Below, piece after piece: positions 1-8,164 of a stretch of DNA of 64,000 nt. Made by a program: the position numbers and the translations under genes. This DNA is from Motiliproteus sp041586735 (GTDB lineage: Bacteria > Pseudomonadota > Gammaproteobacteria > Pseudomonadales > Balneatricaceae): assembly GCA_041586735.1 (NCBI GenBank), contig JBFGZQ010000012.1:1-64000 (forward strand), read 5' to 3'. Each line of letters starts with the position of its first letter. Within the stretch, counting starts at the first letter, position 1. Below the pieces are notes generated by a model. It had not been told where the DNA came from. It made no database searches and saw nothing but the letters and a program-made list of their open reading frames with translations.

Positions 1-76
1 AGTCATTGAGATCACTTTCGGTTTTGATGGTTTTTGCTGCTTCGCGAGCGAAGGCTTCAAGTTGTTCTTTGTTCAT
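1..76 (-). CDS. IS256-family transposase, N-terminal 25 codons (cut by window edge)
   Basis: Reading leftwards from an ATG at 76-74, the translation begins MNKEQLEAFASEAAKTIKTE. This is the characteristic start of IS256-family (Mutator-like, DDE) transposases, which are usually about 400 residues. The rest lies outside the window, so catalytic residues cannot be checked. A Shine-Dalgarno-like AGGATAGG sits just upstream and falls inside a hairpin (78-117). The call relies on the N-terminus only plus the adjacent terminal-repeat-like sequence at 109-141. Confidence 0.75.
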   Translation of the reverse strand, partial: MNKEQLEAFAREAAKTIKTESDLND

Positions 77-77
77 G

Positions 78-117
78 CTGCCTATCCTTAGCCATTACTG
101 GCAATGATGATAGGCAG
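78..117 (-). promoter_or_regulatory. Hairpin covering the transposase ribosome binding site
   Basis: CTGCCTATC at 78-86 is the exact reverse complement of GATAGGCAG at 109-117. A smaller nested stem (GCCA/TGGC) lies in the loop. On the transposase strand the 3' arm contains the GGATAGGCAG just before the ATG. A transcript entering from outside could therefore fold and hide the ribosome binding site, a known way for insertion sequences to limit read-through expression. That function is inferred, not shown. Confidence 0.4.
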
Positions 118-631
118 TTACACAATTTTATCTACAGTCTCGCGGTTAACAGGGGTCCCTTACAACGCAAGCGACATCATAGCCAACCAATTCGGCCCTA
201 GCGAATCATATGGCTATGGCTATGCTGGCAGTATCGAACTAAAGCCTGGATTCCTGAGCTGTTATGGCGAACCGGCACTCACAGTTAAGGTTGACCTGCT
301 AGCCGATAGCTATGTCGACAAAAATGTGCGCTACCCTCTTAGCTCTTTGGGCATGAGCGCGAAAAAAATACGTGGAGGAGGCGTGACGTTAAAGGCGGAT
401 ATCTATGACGAACAACATCTCCTGGCTTCTATAACGTATGCCAATATCACCAACGTTAATTATTCCACAATTAGTTGCTTTGGCGATATCTATAAGCTAA
501 CCAAAGATATAGGCAAGGAATACGCTAAAAAAGAGATGCTCGAGCGACTGAGCATAAGAAACGCCAGGGTATTTAAAAGTGGTCAGGACGTTATTCTCAG
601 CAAAAAACTGAGAATAATGCAGGGAGGATAG
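104..631 (+). CDS. Hypothetical 175-residue protein enclosed by two IS ends
   Basis: An open frame fills the whole interval between the two 33-bp copies. The start lies just before and reads through copy 1, and the TAG stop at 629-631 lies inside copy 2. The central part (codons about 30-170) looks genuinely coding: mixed synonymous codons, GYGYAGSIELKPG-like stretches, charged helices near the end and two cysteines. The first 12 residues are only translated repeat. I do not recognise the family. It may be a passenger gene, or the truncated middle of a gene captured between two insertion sequence ends. No ribosome binding site is convincing. Confidence 0.4.
   Translation: MMIGSYTILSTVSRLTGVPYNASDIIANQFGPSESYGYGYAGSIELKPGFLSCYGEPALTVKVDLLADSYVDKNVRYPLSSLGMSAKKIRGGGVTLKADIYDEQHLLASITYANITNVNYSTISCFGDIYKLTKDIGKEYAKKEMLERLSIRNARVFKSGQDVILSKKLRIMQGG
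109..141 (+). repeat. IS terminal sequence, copy 1 (33 bp direct repeat)
   Basis: Identical over 33 bp to 627-659 and in the same orientation. It lies directly upstream of the transposase start and is probably the functional end of the insertion sequence. Confidence 0.8.
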
Positions 632-659
632 GCAGTTACACAATTTTATCTACAGTCTC
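627..659 (+). repeat. IS terminal sequence, copy 2 (33 bp direct repeat)
   Basis: Exact copy of 109-141. Its right edge at 659 abuts the interrupted lipoprotein gene, so this copy marks the outer boundary of the insertion. Confidence 0.8.
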
Positions 660-846
660 TGATTCCGTCGACGGTAGTGAACTCCAGCTCATGAACTCGT
701 GCGTCCTTAATCACATAGTCAGTCGCTACAAAGGGAGTGGGATGAAAGGCTATGCTGTTGACAATATAATCAGAACAGCCCACCAGAAAGAGCGGGATTG
801 TCACGATAACTATCCGAAAAAACAGCTTTTTTATAAGCACTCGCAC
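660..846 (-). pseudogene. Lipoprotein gene, 5' part only, interrupted by the IS (probable alpha/beta hydrolase)
   Basis: The ATG at 846-844 opens a lipoprotein signal peptide (MRVLIKKLFFRIVIV then PLFLVGC) with lipobox LVGC at about residues 21-24. The mature part ends ELEFTTVDGIR, a pattern typical of the region before the first strand turn in alpha/beta hydrolase lipoproteins. At 659 the frame runs into the insertion sequence and ends after two foreign codons, so only about 62 native residues remain. The family guess rests on a short stretch; the signal peptide is clear. Confidence 0.6.
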
Positions 847-1060
847 CTCCCTCGACGTTGTGTCGAAGTGATAGTAACCCTGTGTTCATGCCCGCCAAAA
901 AGCGCCGTAACCGTTTTCAACTAAGTATAGCCAAATAGGCCATGGGTACAGCAGGGTGGCCAATAATAATGCCAATCAGCTTAGGGGCTTATCATTGTTT
1001 GCTTATGGAGTGCTGCTGTGTAACGGGTTAGAGTACGCTCATCTGTTAGGGAGAGAGTCC

Positions 1061-2440
1061 ATGTCTGCGTATGATTTTGATCTGTTTGTTATGGGTGCCG
1101 GCTCCGGCGGTGTGCGGGCGGCGCGTATGGCGGCCGCTAAGGGGGTCCGGGTTGCCGTGGCTGAAGATCGCTATATGGGCGGCACCTGCGTCAATGTGGG
1201 CTGTGTACCGAAGAAGTTGTATGTGTACGCCTCACATTATGCTGAGCAGTTTCATGAGGCGGCAGGGTTTGGCTGGCGGCTGGCTACCCCCAGCTTTAAC
1301 TGGGCGACGCTGCGGGATAATAAAAAAGCTGAAATCCAGCGTCTTAACGGCATCTACAACAAGCTCTTGGATGACTCGGGTGCCCAGGTGATCGACGGTC
1401 GAGCGCTGGTCGAGGATATGCATACGGTATCGGTCAACGGTACGCGCTACAGTAGCGAGCGGATTCTGATCGCGACCGGCGGCTGGCCGGTCATTCCGGA
1501 TGTTGAGGGTGCCGAACATGCGATCACCTCGAATGAGGTTTTTGACCTCGACAGCTTCCCTAAGCGCATATTGATCGTCGGCGGTGGTTATATCGCGGTC
1601 GAATTTGCCGGCATCTTTGCCGGCCTAGGTGCCAAGACCACTCAGTTGTATCGCGGCGATCTGTTCCTGCGCGGCTTTGATAATCAGGTCAGGAGGTTTG
1701 TTGCCGATGAGATGATCAAGAAGGGTGTCGATCTTAGATTTAATCTTAATGTCACGTCTATTCAAAAGCTTAAAGATGGAAGCCTGCGTGCTTTATTAAC
1801 TGATGGCAGCGAAATTATTACCGACGCGGTGCTGTACGCCACCGGACGCAAGCCTAATGTGGCGGGTTTGGGGTTGGAGCAGGTTGGCGTCGAACTGGCT
1901 GATAACGGTGCGATTAAAGTCGATACCCAGTTTCAGAGCTCTGTGGCCTCCATCTATGCACTCGGTGATGTGATCGATCGGGTGCAGCTGACGCCGGTCG
2001 CCCTGGCCGAAGGGATGCAGCTGGTAGAGCATCTCTATGGCGATGGGGCTAAGTCGGTCGATTATGGTTTGATACCGACCGCAGTCTTCAGTCAGCCTAA
2101 TATCGGCACCGTGGGGCTGAGCGAGCAGCAGGCGCTGGAGCAGTTTGCCAATCTGGATGTCTATGTCTCCGAGTTTCGTGCCATGAAGCATACCCTCAGT
2201 GGTAGTCAGGAGCGCACCCTGATGAAGCTACTGGTGGATGTCGACACGGATCGGGTCGTGGGTGTACATATGGTGGGCGCTGATGCGGGAGAGATTATCC
2301 AGGGTATAGGTGTTGCGCTAAAGGCGGGTGCGACCAAAGCGGTGTTCGACAACACTATCGGTATTCATCCCACCGCCGCCGAGGAGTTTGTGACGATGCG
2401 CACTCCCAGTGCCCGTTACCGTGGCGGCAACGCGATTTGA
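1061..2440 (+). CDS. gor: Glutathione-disulfide reductase
   Basis: A 459-residue FAD- and NADPH-dependent enzyme that reduces oxidised glutathione in the cytoplasm. The N-terminal FAD fold has GAGSGGVRAAR (about 12-22). The redox disulfide is C43-VNVG-C48 within GGTCVNVGCVPKK. The NADPH fold has GGGYIAVEFA followed by YRGDLFLRGFD, keeping the two arginines that select NADPH over NADH. The C-terminal HPTAAEE (His436, Glu441) is the active-site base pair. The ATG at 1061 is chosen because GGGAGAGAG precedes it and the FAD motif then falls at the usual place. The frame is open upstream to 956 but the extra residues look non-coding. No cotranscribed partner. Confidence 0.93.
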   Translation: MSAYDFDLFVMGAGSGGVRAARMAAAKGVRVAVAEDRYMGGTCVNVGCVPKKLYVYASHYAEQFHEAAGFGWRLATPSFNWATLRDNKKAEIQRLNGIYNKLLDDSGAQVIDGRALVEDMHTVSVNGTRYSSERILIATGGWPVIPDVEGAEHAITSNEVFDLDSFPKRILIVGGGYIAVEFAGIFAGLGAKTTQLYRGDLFLRGFDNQVRRFVADEMIKKGVDLRFNLNVTSIQKLKDGSLRALLTDGSEIITDAVLYATGRKPNVAGLGLEQVGVELADNGAIKVDTQFQSSVASIYALGDVIDRVQLTPVALAEGMQLVEHLYGDGAKSVDYGLIPTAVFSQPNIGTVGLSEQQALEQFANLDVYVSEFRAMKHTLSGSQERTLMKLLVDVDTDRVVGVHMVGADAGEIIQGIGVALKAGATKAVFDNTIGIHPTAAEEFVTMRTPSARYRGGNAI

Positions 2441-2461
2441 TCGCTGTTGCGGTGATCTTGG

Positions 2462-2719
2462 TTAGAGAGGGTGGGTTTTGATGTATTGCTGCAGCACCAG
2501 TTTCAGTTCTGCAGCATGAAAGAGGTTGTTGTGACGTTGGGCATTACGGATATCATTAATGATGATCTTTCTGATTTTACGCGGTCCATTATGCTGCTGC
2601 GCTAAGTGTGCCCCATAGGCCAATGCCAAGATCTGCCCCATATGCTGATGTTCTGAAATCGCATCGACCTCATTCTGATCCAGTGCGCTCCAGTCCAGAC
2701 AGTCTTTATAAGTCAGCAT
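2462..2719 (-). CDS. Conserved-looking hypothetical 85-residue protein
   Basis: A small acidic-to-neutral soluble protein starting MLTYKDCLDWSALD. It appears helical with no signal peptide, membrane segment or metal motif. It includes a basic patch GPRKIRKIIINDIRN at about 45-59. It lies between gor (convergent) and pta (same strand, 115 bp upstream). I do not recognise the family. It is judged real from helical composition and its fit between two known genes. Confidence 0.55.
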   Translation of the reverse strand: MLTYKDCLDWSALDQNEVDAISEHQHMGQILALAYGAHLAQQHNGPRKIRKIIINDIRNAQRHNNLFHAAELKLVLQQYIKTHPL

Positions 2720-2833
2720 AGTGGCCTCTATTTGATCGGTTGCTGGATATTGATAATTGTATCGCTATCCAGCAACCATAGAATGATATTTGAGCTTCGG
2801 CAAGCGCGTCCACAGATAAAACAACCTCGGCCC

Positions 2834-5008
2834 TCAGTGTGCGGACGGCTGTCTAAGTGCGTCCTGTGGCTCATCCAGGCTGAGTGCTTGAATCGCGGTC
2901 AGAGCGATGGTGAAGACGATATCATCTACCAGCGCGCCACGCGACAGGTCATTCACCGGCTTGCGCATCCCTTGCAGCATCGGACCGATACTGATCACAT
3001 CGGCGCTGCGCTGGACCGCCTTGTAGGTGGTATTGCCGGTGTTCAGGTCAGGAAATATCAATACGGTGGCGCGACCGGCTACGGCACTGTCGGGGGCCTT
3101 GCTGCGGGCCACGCTTTCCATCACCGCGGCATCGTACTGCATCGGCCCGTCGATCAGCAGGTCGGGGCGTTTTTGTTGCGCAATCCGAGTGGCTTCGCGA
3201 ACCTTTTCCACATCAACCCCCTGGCCTGAGGCACCGGTGCTGTAACTGATCATCGCGACCCGCGGGGGGATACCAAAGGCGCGGGCCGAGTCGGCACTTT
3301 GGATGGCGATATCGGCCAGCTCTTCGGCATTCGGATCGGGGTTGATGGCGCAATCGCCATATACCAGCACCTGTTCCGGCAGGCACATGAAGAACACCGA
3401 GGACACCAGGTTGCAGCCCGGCGCGGTCTTGATCAGCTGCAGCGGCGGACGAATGGTATTGGCGGTGGTGTGGATCGCGCCGCTGACCAAACCATCCACA
3501 TGGCCCAGCTCGAGCATCATGGTGCCCAGCACCACGTTATCTTTGAGCGCCTCCTCGGCGAGATGCGGGGTCATGCCGCGATGGTTACGCAACGTTACCA
3601 GCCGATCGCTGTAGCGAGGGCGGATCAGCGCCGGGTTGTAGAGCGCTACGCCATTACCCAGTTGAATTCCCAGCCCGCCGGCGATTCGGCGAATCTCTTG
3701 CGGATTACCCAGCAGGGTACAGCGGGCGATACCGCGATCAGCGCATATCGCCGCGGCTTTAATGGTGCGCGGTTCTTCGCCTTCAGGCAGGACAATGTGT
3801 TTTTGGGCTAACCGGGCCCGTTCGATCAGCTGGTAACGGAACGCTGGGGGCGACAGACGGCGCTCAGCCTGACCTGCGGTAAGGCTGCTCAGCCACAAAG
3901 GGTCGATGAAGGATGCGGTGATCCCTTTGATCTTCTCGATCCGCTCCAGGTCATCAGAGGGGACTTCACTATTGAAGTTGGAAATGCTCAGCGCGGTTTT
4001 CCAAATATCAGTGGACACACTGAGTACCGGCAGACCGGTCGCGATGGCATCATGACAGAGCTTGAATACCGATGGCTGGGGACGTGTTCCCCCGGTCAGC
4101 ACCAGTGCTGCCAGGTCGATGCCGTTCAGTGCCGCCAGGCAGACCGCCATAATGATATCGTCACGATCACCGGGGGCGAACACCAGCGTGCCGGGTGTTA
4201 GCTCATCGACCATATTGGCGACGGTCTGTGCGCAGAGGGTGATGCGATGCACCCTGCGGCTATCTATCTGCCCTCTGCTGATCACCTCGGCGCGAAGATA
4301 GCGACTCATATCGCTAACCCGTGGTGACATCATCCGTTCGCGCCAGGGGATGCAGGCCAGCAGTTTAAAATCATCACCAAATAGCTGGGCGTGCTGTTGG
4401 ATCTCTACTGCGCTAAGACTCAGGCTGACCGGATTGTTGGGTAGCGTGTCGAGGCACAGCTTGCCGTTTTGATCCACCGGTGCCCCGAGCATGTTGAGCA
4501 TACAGCCGATCACCTTGGGGTTATGAATACCCCCGTAAGCGCGCGCAGTGATATCGATATGATCCTGCAGGGCCTCGAGGGAATCGTTGCCAGGGGAGCC
4601 CACCAAAATAACCTCGGCGTCTAAGGCTTTGGCGACATCGCGGTTGATACGGGTGGCATAGGGCTGGGTACGGGTGAGCACCATCCCTTCGATAATGACG
4701 ATCTCTTCATCACCGGCACGGTTGCTCTCGTAACGCTTGACCAGCTCTTCCAGCACCTCATCACCTTGGTCAATACGCATCAGCCGTTCGACCTCGCGGA
4801 TCGCCAGCGGCTCGGCGATGCTGTGGCTACAGGAGTTGCGCAGGATATCCACAGAGCGATCGCTGCTATCGCCAGCGCTACTTTGGGCGATCGGCTTGAA
4901 AAAGTGGACCTTGATCCCTTGGCGCTCCAGCGCATGGAATAAACCCAGAACGGCGGTGGTCAGACCGGTACCTTGGCTGGTCGGTACCAGCATCAGTGCG
5001 TGTGTCAA
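2834..5008 (-). CDS. pta: Phosphate acetyltransferase, long form
   Basis: A 724-residue enzyme interconverting acetyl-CoA plus phosphate and acetyl phosphate plus CoA. The N-terminal third is the dethiobiotin-synthetase-like P-loop domain (MLVPTSQGTGLTTA at about 6-19). The middle is the DRTGG domain, with VFAPGDRDDIIMAV and LVLTGGTRP. The C-terminal third is the catalytic PTA_PTB domain, with LPEGEEPRTIKAA, SGAIHTTANTIRPPL, SYSTGASGQG and FPDLNTGNTTYKAVQRS. Length matches the E. coli type (about 714). The usual partner ackA is not next to it in this window. Confidence 0.95.
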   Translation of the reverse strand: MTHALMLVPTSQGTGLTTAVLGLFHALERQGIKVHFFKPIAQSSAGDSSDRSVDILRNSCSHSIAEPLAIREVERLMRIDQGDEVLEELVKRYESNRAGDEEIVIIEGMVLTRTQPYATRINRDVAKALDAEVILVGSPGNDSLEALQDHIDITARAYGGIHNPKVIGCMLNMLGAPVDQNGKLCLDTLPNNPVSLSLSAVEIQQHAQLFGDDFKLLACIPWRERMMSPRVSDMSRYLRAEVISRGQIDSRRVHRITLCAQTVANMVDELTPGTLVFAPGDRDDIIMAVCLAALNGIDLAALVLTGGTRPQPSVFKLCHDAIATGLPVLSVSTDIWKTALSISNFNSEVPSDDLERIEKIKGITASFIDPLWLSSLTAGQAERRLSPPAFRYQLIERARLAQKHIVLPEGEEPRTIKAAAICADRGIARCTLLGNPQEIRRIAGGLGIQLGNGVALYNPALIRPRYSDRLVTLRNHRGMTPHLAEEALKDNVVLGTMMLELGHVDGLVSGAIHTTANTIRPPLQLIKTAPGCNLVSSVFFMCLPEQVLVYGDCAINPDPNAEELADIAIQSADSARAFGIPPRVAMISYSTGASGQGVDVEKVREATRIAQQKRPDLLIDGPMQYDAAVMESVARSKAPDSAVAGRATVLIFPDLNTGNTTYKAVQRSADVISIGPMLQGMRKPVNDLSRGALVDDIVFTIALTAIQALSLDEPQDALRQPSAH

Positions 5009-5131
5009 AACGAATCCTCGGGCGGGTGATGGTGCTTGGCGACGCTGTTTTCACCGCAGCGTCTGACAGCGCTACCGAGGGTCGGTAAAGTGCCAGGCAG
5101 CGGTTACGATACAGGGTCGCGGAACAAGCGG

Positions 5132-5449
5132 CTAGCCGCGAGAAGAAGGGTTGTGCAGCTTGTCGACCACGCTGGATATTTTGTCACCCATGCTCTGGTG
5201 GCGATCCGTGCGGGTTCCTAGGCGCATGCTGCTGGTGATCCGCGGGGCTCCCAGGCTATGGACCACCTCATGGCAACGTTTCACCGCGTTCATTACTGCA
5301 TCCCATTCACCTTCGATGTTGGTGCCGTAGGCGTGTAGCTGATGCTCGAGTCCCGCCTCTTCAAGCACTTGTTGGCAGGCGGCAATATAGGGTGATACGG
5401 ATACGCCGACCCCTAGCGGGACGACACATAAATCGATCATAACATGCAT
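5132..5449 (-). CDS. MTH1187/DUF77-family thiamine-binding protein
   Basis: A 105-residue ferredoxin-fold protein of the MTH1187/YqgV family. The pattern is MIDLCVVPLGVGVSVSPYIAACQ, then YGTNIEGEWDAVMNAVKRCHE. Family members bind thiamine or related ligands as oligomers; the physiological role is not settled. The ATG at 5449 is preferred over one 14 codons upstream because AGGAA sits 7 bp before it and family members begin at this point. It lies downstream of the J-domain gene and upstream of pta on the same strand, with gaps of 49 and 123 bp. Confidence 0.8.
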   Translation of the reverse strand: MHVMIDLCVVPLGVGVSVSPYIAACQQVLEEAGLEHQLHAYGTNIEGEWDAVMNAVKRCHEVVHSLGAPRITSSMRLGTRTDRHQSMGDKISSVVDKLHNPSSRG

Positions 5450-5498
5450 TGCGGATTCCTCCGTTTGCGGCTCATTCAGGTGCTGATGCACAGGGTTG

Positions 5499-6233
5499 TT
5501 ACCTGAGTAGCTGTTGTTTGGCTTGGTTTATTTTAGCAGCAAGATAGTTGCTACCGCCTCGGTCCGGATGGACTTTTTGCATCATTCGCTTATGCGCCTG
5601 AATGATCTGTTGTTCGCTGGCGCCCGGTTTGAGGCCCAAAATTGCGAAAGCTTCGGCGGTACTGATACCGCTGCCGGTATCGTGAGGGTCGTCAGTGGAC
5701 GACTGTTGCTCGTGACTAGAGGCCTGAACGTGCGGACGATGGCGGGCAATATAGCTATCGAGTAACGCCACTGCTTCGGGATCCTGTCGGCTCGCTTGTC
5801 GATAGAGCTGCAGCAATTGCTGATCGCTTAATTCGACTAAATTTTGACCTGCAAAAGGGCCAGCAATGATACGACCCTCGATGCTGCCGCTGTCATGATC
5901 GAGAGTCATCGCTAACCAACGCGTTGATACCGTTGATTGCTGGCCTGCTTGTTGTTGTCCGGAACGACTGCGCTGGCGTTTTAGCCGAGGCAGCCAACGC
6001 AGTAGTGGCAGTAATAAGGGTAGTAACCTGCTGATAAAGGGTAGCAGGCTGCTGAACAGTGCCAGCAACCAGTGCAGTCGCCCGCTCAGTGCTAACCAGA
6101 TCCCGAGTAGCGCCAGGCTGATCAGTAGCAGCTGCAGGAGAAAAAACTTGCCGCGTTTGGGTGCTCGTCTGAGAAACCAGCGAATACCCAGGACCGATAC
6201 CAGCAAGGTCAGCGCTAGAATCAGGATGCTCAA
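5499..6233 (-). CDS. Membrane-anchored J-domain protein
   Basis: A 244-residue protein with hydrophobic segments at about 1-20, 32-50 and 52-80, then a basic cytoplasmic linker (RWLPRLKRQRSRSG). A middle region follows with GRIIAGPFAGQNLVELSDQQLLQLY. The C-terminal J domain (about 190-244) carries the HPD tripeptide in KVHPDRGG. This Tim14/DjlA-like arrangement recruits DnaK to a membrane site. The start overlaps the stop of the upstream VWA gene by 4 bp (ATGA), so the two are translationally coupled. The client is unknown. Confidence 0.8.
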   Translation of the reverse strand: MSILILALTLLVSVLGIRWFLRRAPKRGKFFLLQLLLISLALLGIWLALSGRLHWLLALFSSLLPFISRLLPLLLPLLRWLPRLKRQRSRSGQQQAGQQSTVSTRWLAMTLDHDSGSIEGRIIAGPFAGQNLVELSDQQLLQLYRQASRQDPEAVALLDSYIARHRPHVQASSHEQQSSTDDPHDTGSGISTAEAFAILGLKPGASEQQIIQAHKRMMQKVHPDRGGSNYLAAKINQAKQQLLR

Positions 6234-6934
6234 GAGGAGTGGTGCTCCAGTTGTCGGGTGAGTTGTTGTAGGGCTGCGGAGCCGCGTAGTCGGTTCAGGG
6301 CGGCGCGGCCTGCTGTGGCATAGACCGCAATAGCGCGCAGGAGTTCGCTCAATACCTCGGGACTATGCAGATCGAAGCGGCAGTGTGCGCCCTTGCTGAG
6401 CCTAGCCAACTGTTGGAATCCCTGCTGCGCCTGGCTGTTATGGCCCTCCTGGAACAAAAATAGCGGCAGTCCACGGATCCCGCATTCACCGGCTAGTTGA
6501 CACAACCTATCCAGCGGCTCTTCGATACAGTCACCGATAAAGACTAGCGCCTGAACCGGTTGTTGGCGGTGGATGCGCAGTGCGTACTCCAGCAAGCGGG
6601 TGATCTGGGTTTGGCCGCCCAAACACTGCACCGCCGACATCGCTTTAACCAGGTTGTCGGCACCCTGGTGCCAAGGGCTCGAGCGCAGTTCATCATAGCC
6701 GCGGTAGAAACAGAGCTTGACCTGCAGCTGTCCCAGCTCCCGGGTCTGGGTGAACATCTCAGCCTGTAGTCGGCAGGCGGCATCCCAGGTGGGCTGGCGA
6801 CTGGCGGTGGCATCCAAGGCAAAGATCAACCTGCCGCCGCCGCTGTCGGCGGGTGCGGGATGGCGCTCGATCTGAGCTAGAAATTGCTCGATAGCACTCG
6901 CCGCTAGTCGAGGTGGTTTATTGGCATCGCTCAT
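6230..6934 (-). CDS. VWA-like protein
   Basis: A 234-residue cytoplasmic protein with a von Willebrand factor A-type fold. A first strand, LIFALDATASRQPTW (about 36-50), contains a DxTxS metal-site pattern. VQALVFIGDCIEEPLDRLCQLA and GIRGLPLFLFQEG follow as later strands. The C-terminus is helical. No signal peptide. It is the first gene of a two-gene unit with the membrane J-domain protein. The pair probably acts together as a chaperone-linked assembly factor, but this is inference from coupling. Confidence 0.7.
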   Translation of the reverse strand: MSDANKPPRLAASAIEQFLAQIERHPAPADSGGGRLIFALDATASRQPTWDAACRLQAEMFTQTRELGQLQVKLCFYRGYDELRSSPWHQGADNLVKAMSAVQCLGGQTQITRLLEYALRIHRQQPVQALVFIGDCIEEPLDRLCQLAGECGIRGLPLFLFQEGHNSQAQQGFQQLARLSKGAHCRFDLHSPEVLSELLRAIAVYATAGRAALNRLRGSAALQQLTRQLEHHSS

Positions 6935-7127
6935 CGACAGGTACCAGAGTTAGGGTAACCTCAGTATAAGACTGTTGCGGGTGAGACCGAAAGTGTGAAC
7001 GGCTCGTGCGGAGCGATAGTACGGAGAAGACCGTGCCAACAAGAGAGGGCTGCAGCCGCTACGTCCCTGTAGCTGGGCATGATCAGCTGCGTTAGCGGCG
7101 TTGAACCTGTGCCAGGTAAACCTTGAA

Positions 7128-8108
7128 TCAGACAGCCAGGTTCACCGCAGCTGGGCGGGTGTGTTGCTGCTGTAAGCGTGCTTCCAAGCTGTTTTTGAGC
7201 AGTTTGAACAACTCTATAGAGGCGTCGATCTCCTCCTTGCGGTTGGTCAGGCTCTCGATGTTCAGGCCGACCGGGATTCCCAGCGGCAGGCAGATGTCTA
7301 AGATCTGCTCTAGATTACGTTGGCAGAGCTGCACCGACTGCTGCAGCGGATTTGCCGACTGCAGGATCTCAGCACGGCTGTCCTCAGGCACCGCGATCCC
7401 CAGCCAATTCATAAACTCCAGCGTCTTGGCGCTGCCACAGGGGGTAAAGGTCAAAATTATCCGGCTGGGTTGGCGGCCTTGCTGCTGGCAGAGCTCGGCG
7501 TATTGCTGCAACAATCTAATCGTGGCATCGGCATCGTAGACCGCCTGGGAGATGAAGAAATCACAACCTTTGTTGGATTTATCGACTAAGCGCTGATGCT
7601 CGTTGCCTTTACAGGCATGGCGTTCGGCGATGGTGACTCCGCCAAGACTGAAACTGTTCGCACCTTCTGCCAGGGCGCTGTAGGCGTCAGTTAACGAGAG
7701 TTGGATGCTGGCAGCTGATGAGGGGCTGCCAACCAGCACCAGGTTGCGCACTCCATAATCATGCCAGGCCTGGTTCAGCCACTGCTCGAAGCTGGCTCGA
7801 TCGCGCTGGGAGACGCTTTTATAGGTGATCACGCAGTGGTCGCTTTTTTGTGCCAACAGTGCTGAGTATTCACGCGAATCGCGGGTTCCCATAAAGGGGA
7901 ACGGCCGTGGCTTATCGGTACGGCTGCTTTCATCTTGAATGTCGTAGACGATCAAGCCATCATAATCGACACTGTCCAGCCGCTGTAGCAGCTTGGTGGC
8001 GATCTCGTCCATCTGCATGTCATCGGTGCTGCCCTTAGGAGGTGTGGTGCCAAAGAAATAAACACCCTGGGTGGAGGCAGTGAACCGTTGCTGCTGAGCG
8101 AGAGTCAT
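7128..8108 (-). CDS. Methylenetetrahydrofolate reductase-like protein
   Basis: A 326-residue TIM-barrel protein of the MTHFR superfamily. It shows VLVGSPSSAAS, SFSLGGVTIAERHACKGNEHQRL, KSNKGCDFFISQAVYDAD and FTPCGSAKTLEFMNWLGIAVPED. These match the folate/FAD-reductase barrel. The first strand reads YFFGTTPPKG instead of FEFFPP, so the acidic catalytic residue of MetF (Glu28 in E. coli) is not evident. A substrate other than 5,10-methylene-THF is therefore possible. It is divergent from the transferase/radical SAM cluster starting at 8407, with a structured intergenic region between them. Confidence 0.7.
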   Translation of the reverse strand: MTLAQQQRFTASTQGVYFFGTTPPKGSTDDMQMDEIATKLLQRLDSVDYDGLIVYDIQDESSRTDKPRPFPFMGTRDSREYSALLAQKSDHCVITYKSVSQRDRASFEQWLNQAWHDYGVRNLVLVGSPSSAASIQLSLTDAYSALAEGANSFSLGGVTIAERHACKGNEHQRLVDKSNKGCDFFISQAVYDADATIRLLQQYAELCQQQGRQPSRIILTFTPCGSAKTLEFMNWLGIAVPEDSRAEILQSANPLQQSVQLCQRNLEQILDICLPLGIPVGLNIESLTNRKEEIDASIELFKLLKNSLEARLQQQHTRPAAVNLAV

Positions 8109-8164
8109 GTCAGATTCCTGATGATTGTTAAGGTCGGGTTATTATAAGCGTTAAGGTCTTATAT

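Larger units (their letters stand above)
1..659 (-). mobile_element. IS256-family insertion sequence end with an internal passenger segment
   Basis: The element contains the transposase start, a 33-bp terminal sequence at 109-141, a 485-bp interval with one ORF, and a second identical 33-bp copy in the same orientation at 627-659. In the transposase direction each copy reads GAGACTGTAGATAAAATTGT onward, which resembles IS256-family ends. Host sequence (a broken lipoprotein gene) starts at 660, so 659 is the outer junction. The 8 bp at 660-667 would be the target duplication if the other end shows the same 8 bp. The far end is outside the window. Confidence 0.6.

Noticed and set aside
691..924. 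77-residue plus-strand frame over the lipoprotein fragment
   Set aside because: Antisense to a clear signal peptide; no ribosome site or recognisable domain.
956..1060. Upstream extension of glutathione reductase
   Set aside because: The ATG at 1061 has a good ribosome site and the FAD motif then sits at the normal distance.
2732..3811. Long plus-strand frames opposite pta
   Set aside because: They mirror the pta codons and have no family features; pta explains the region.
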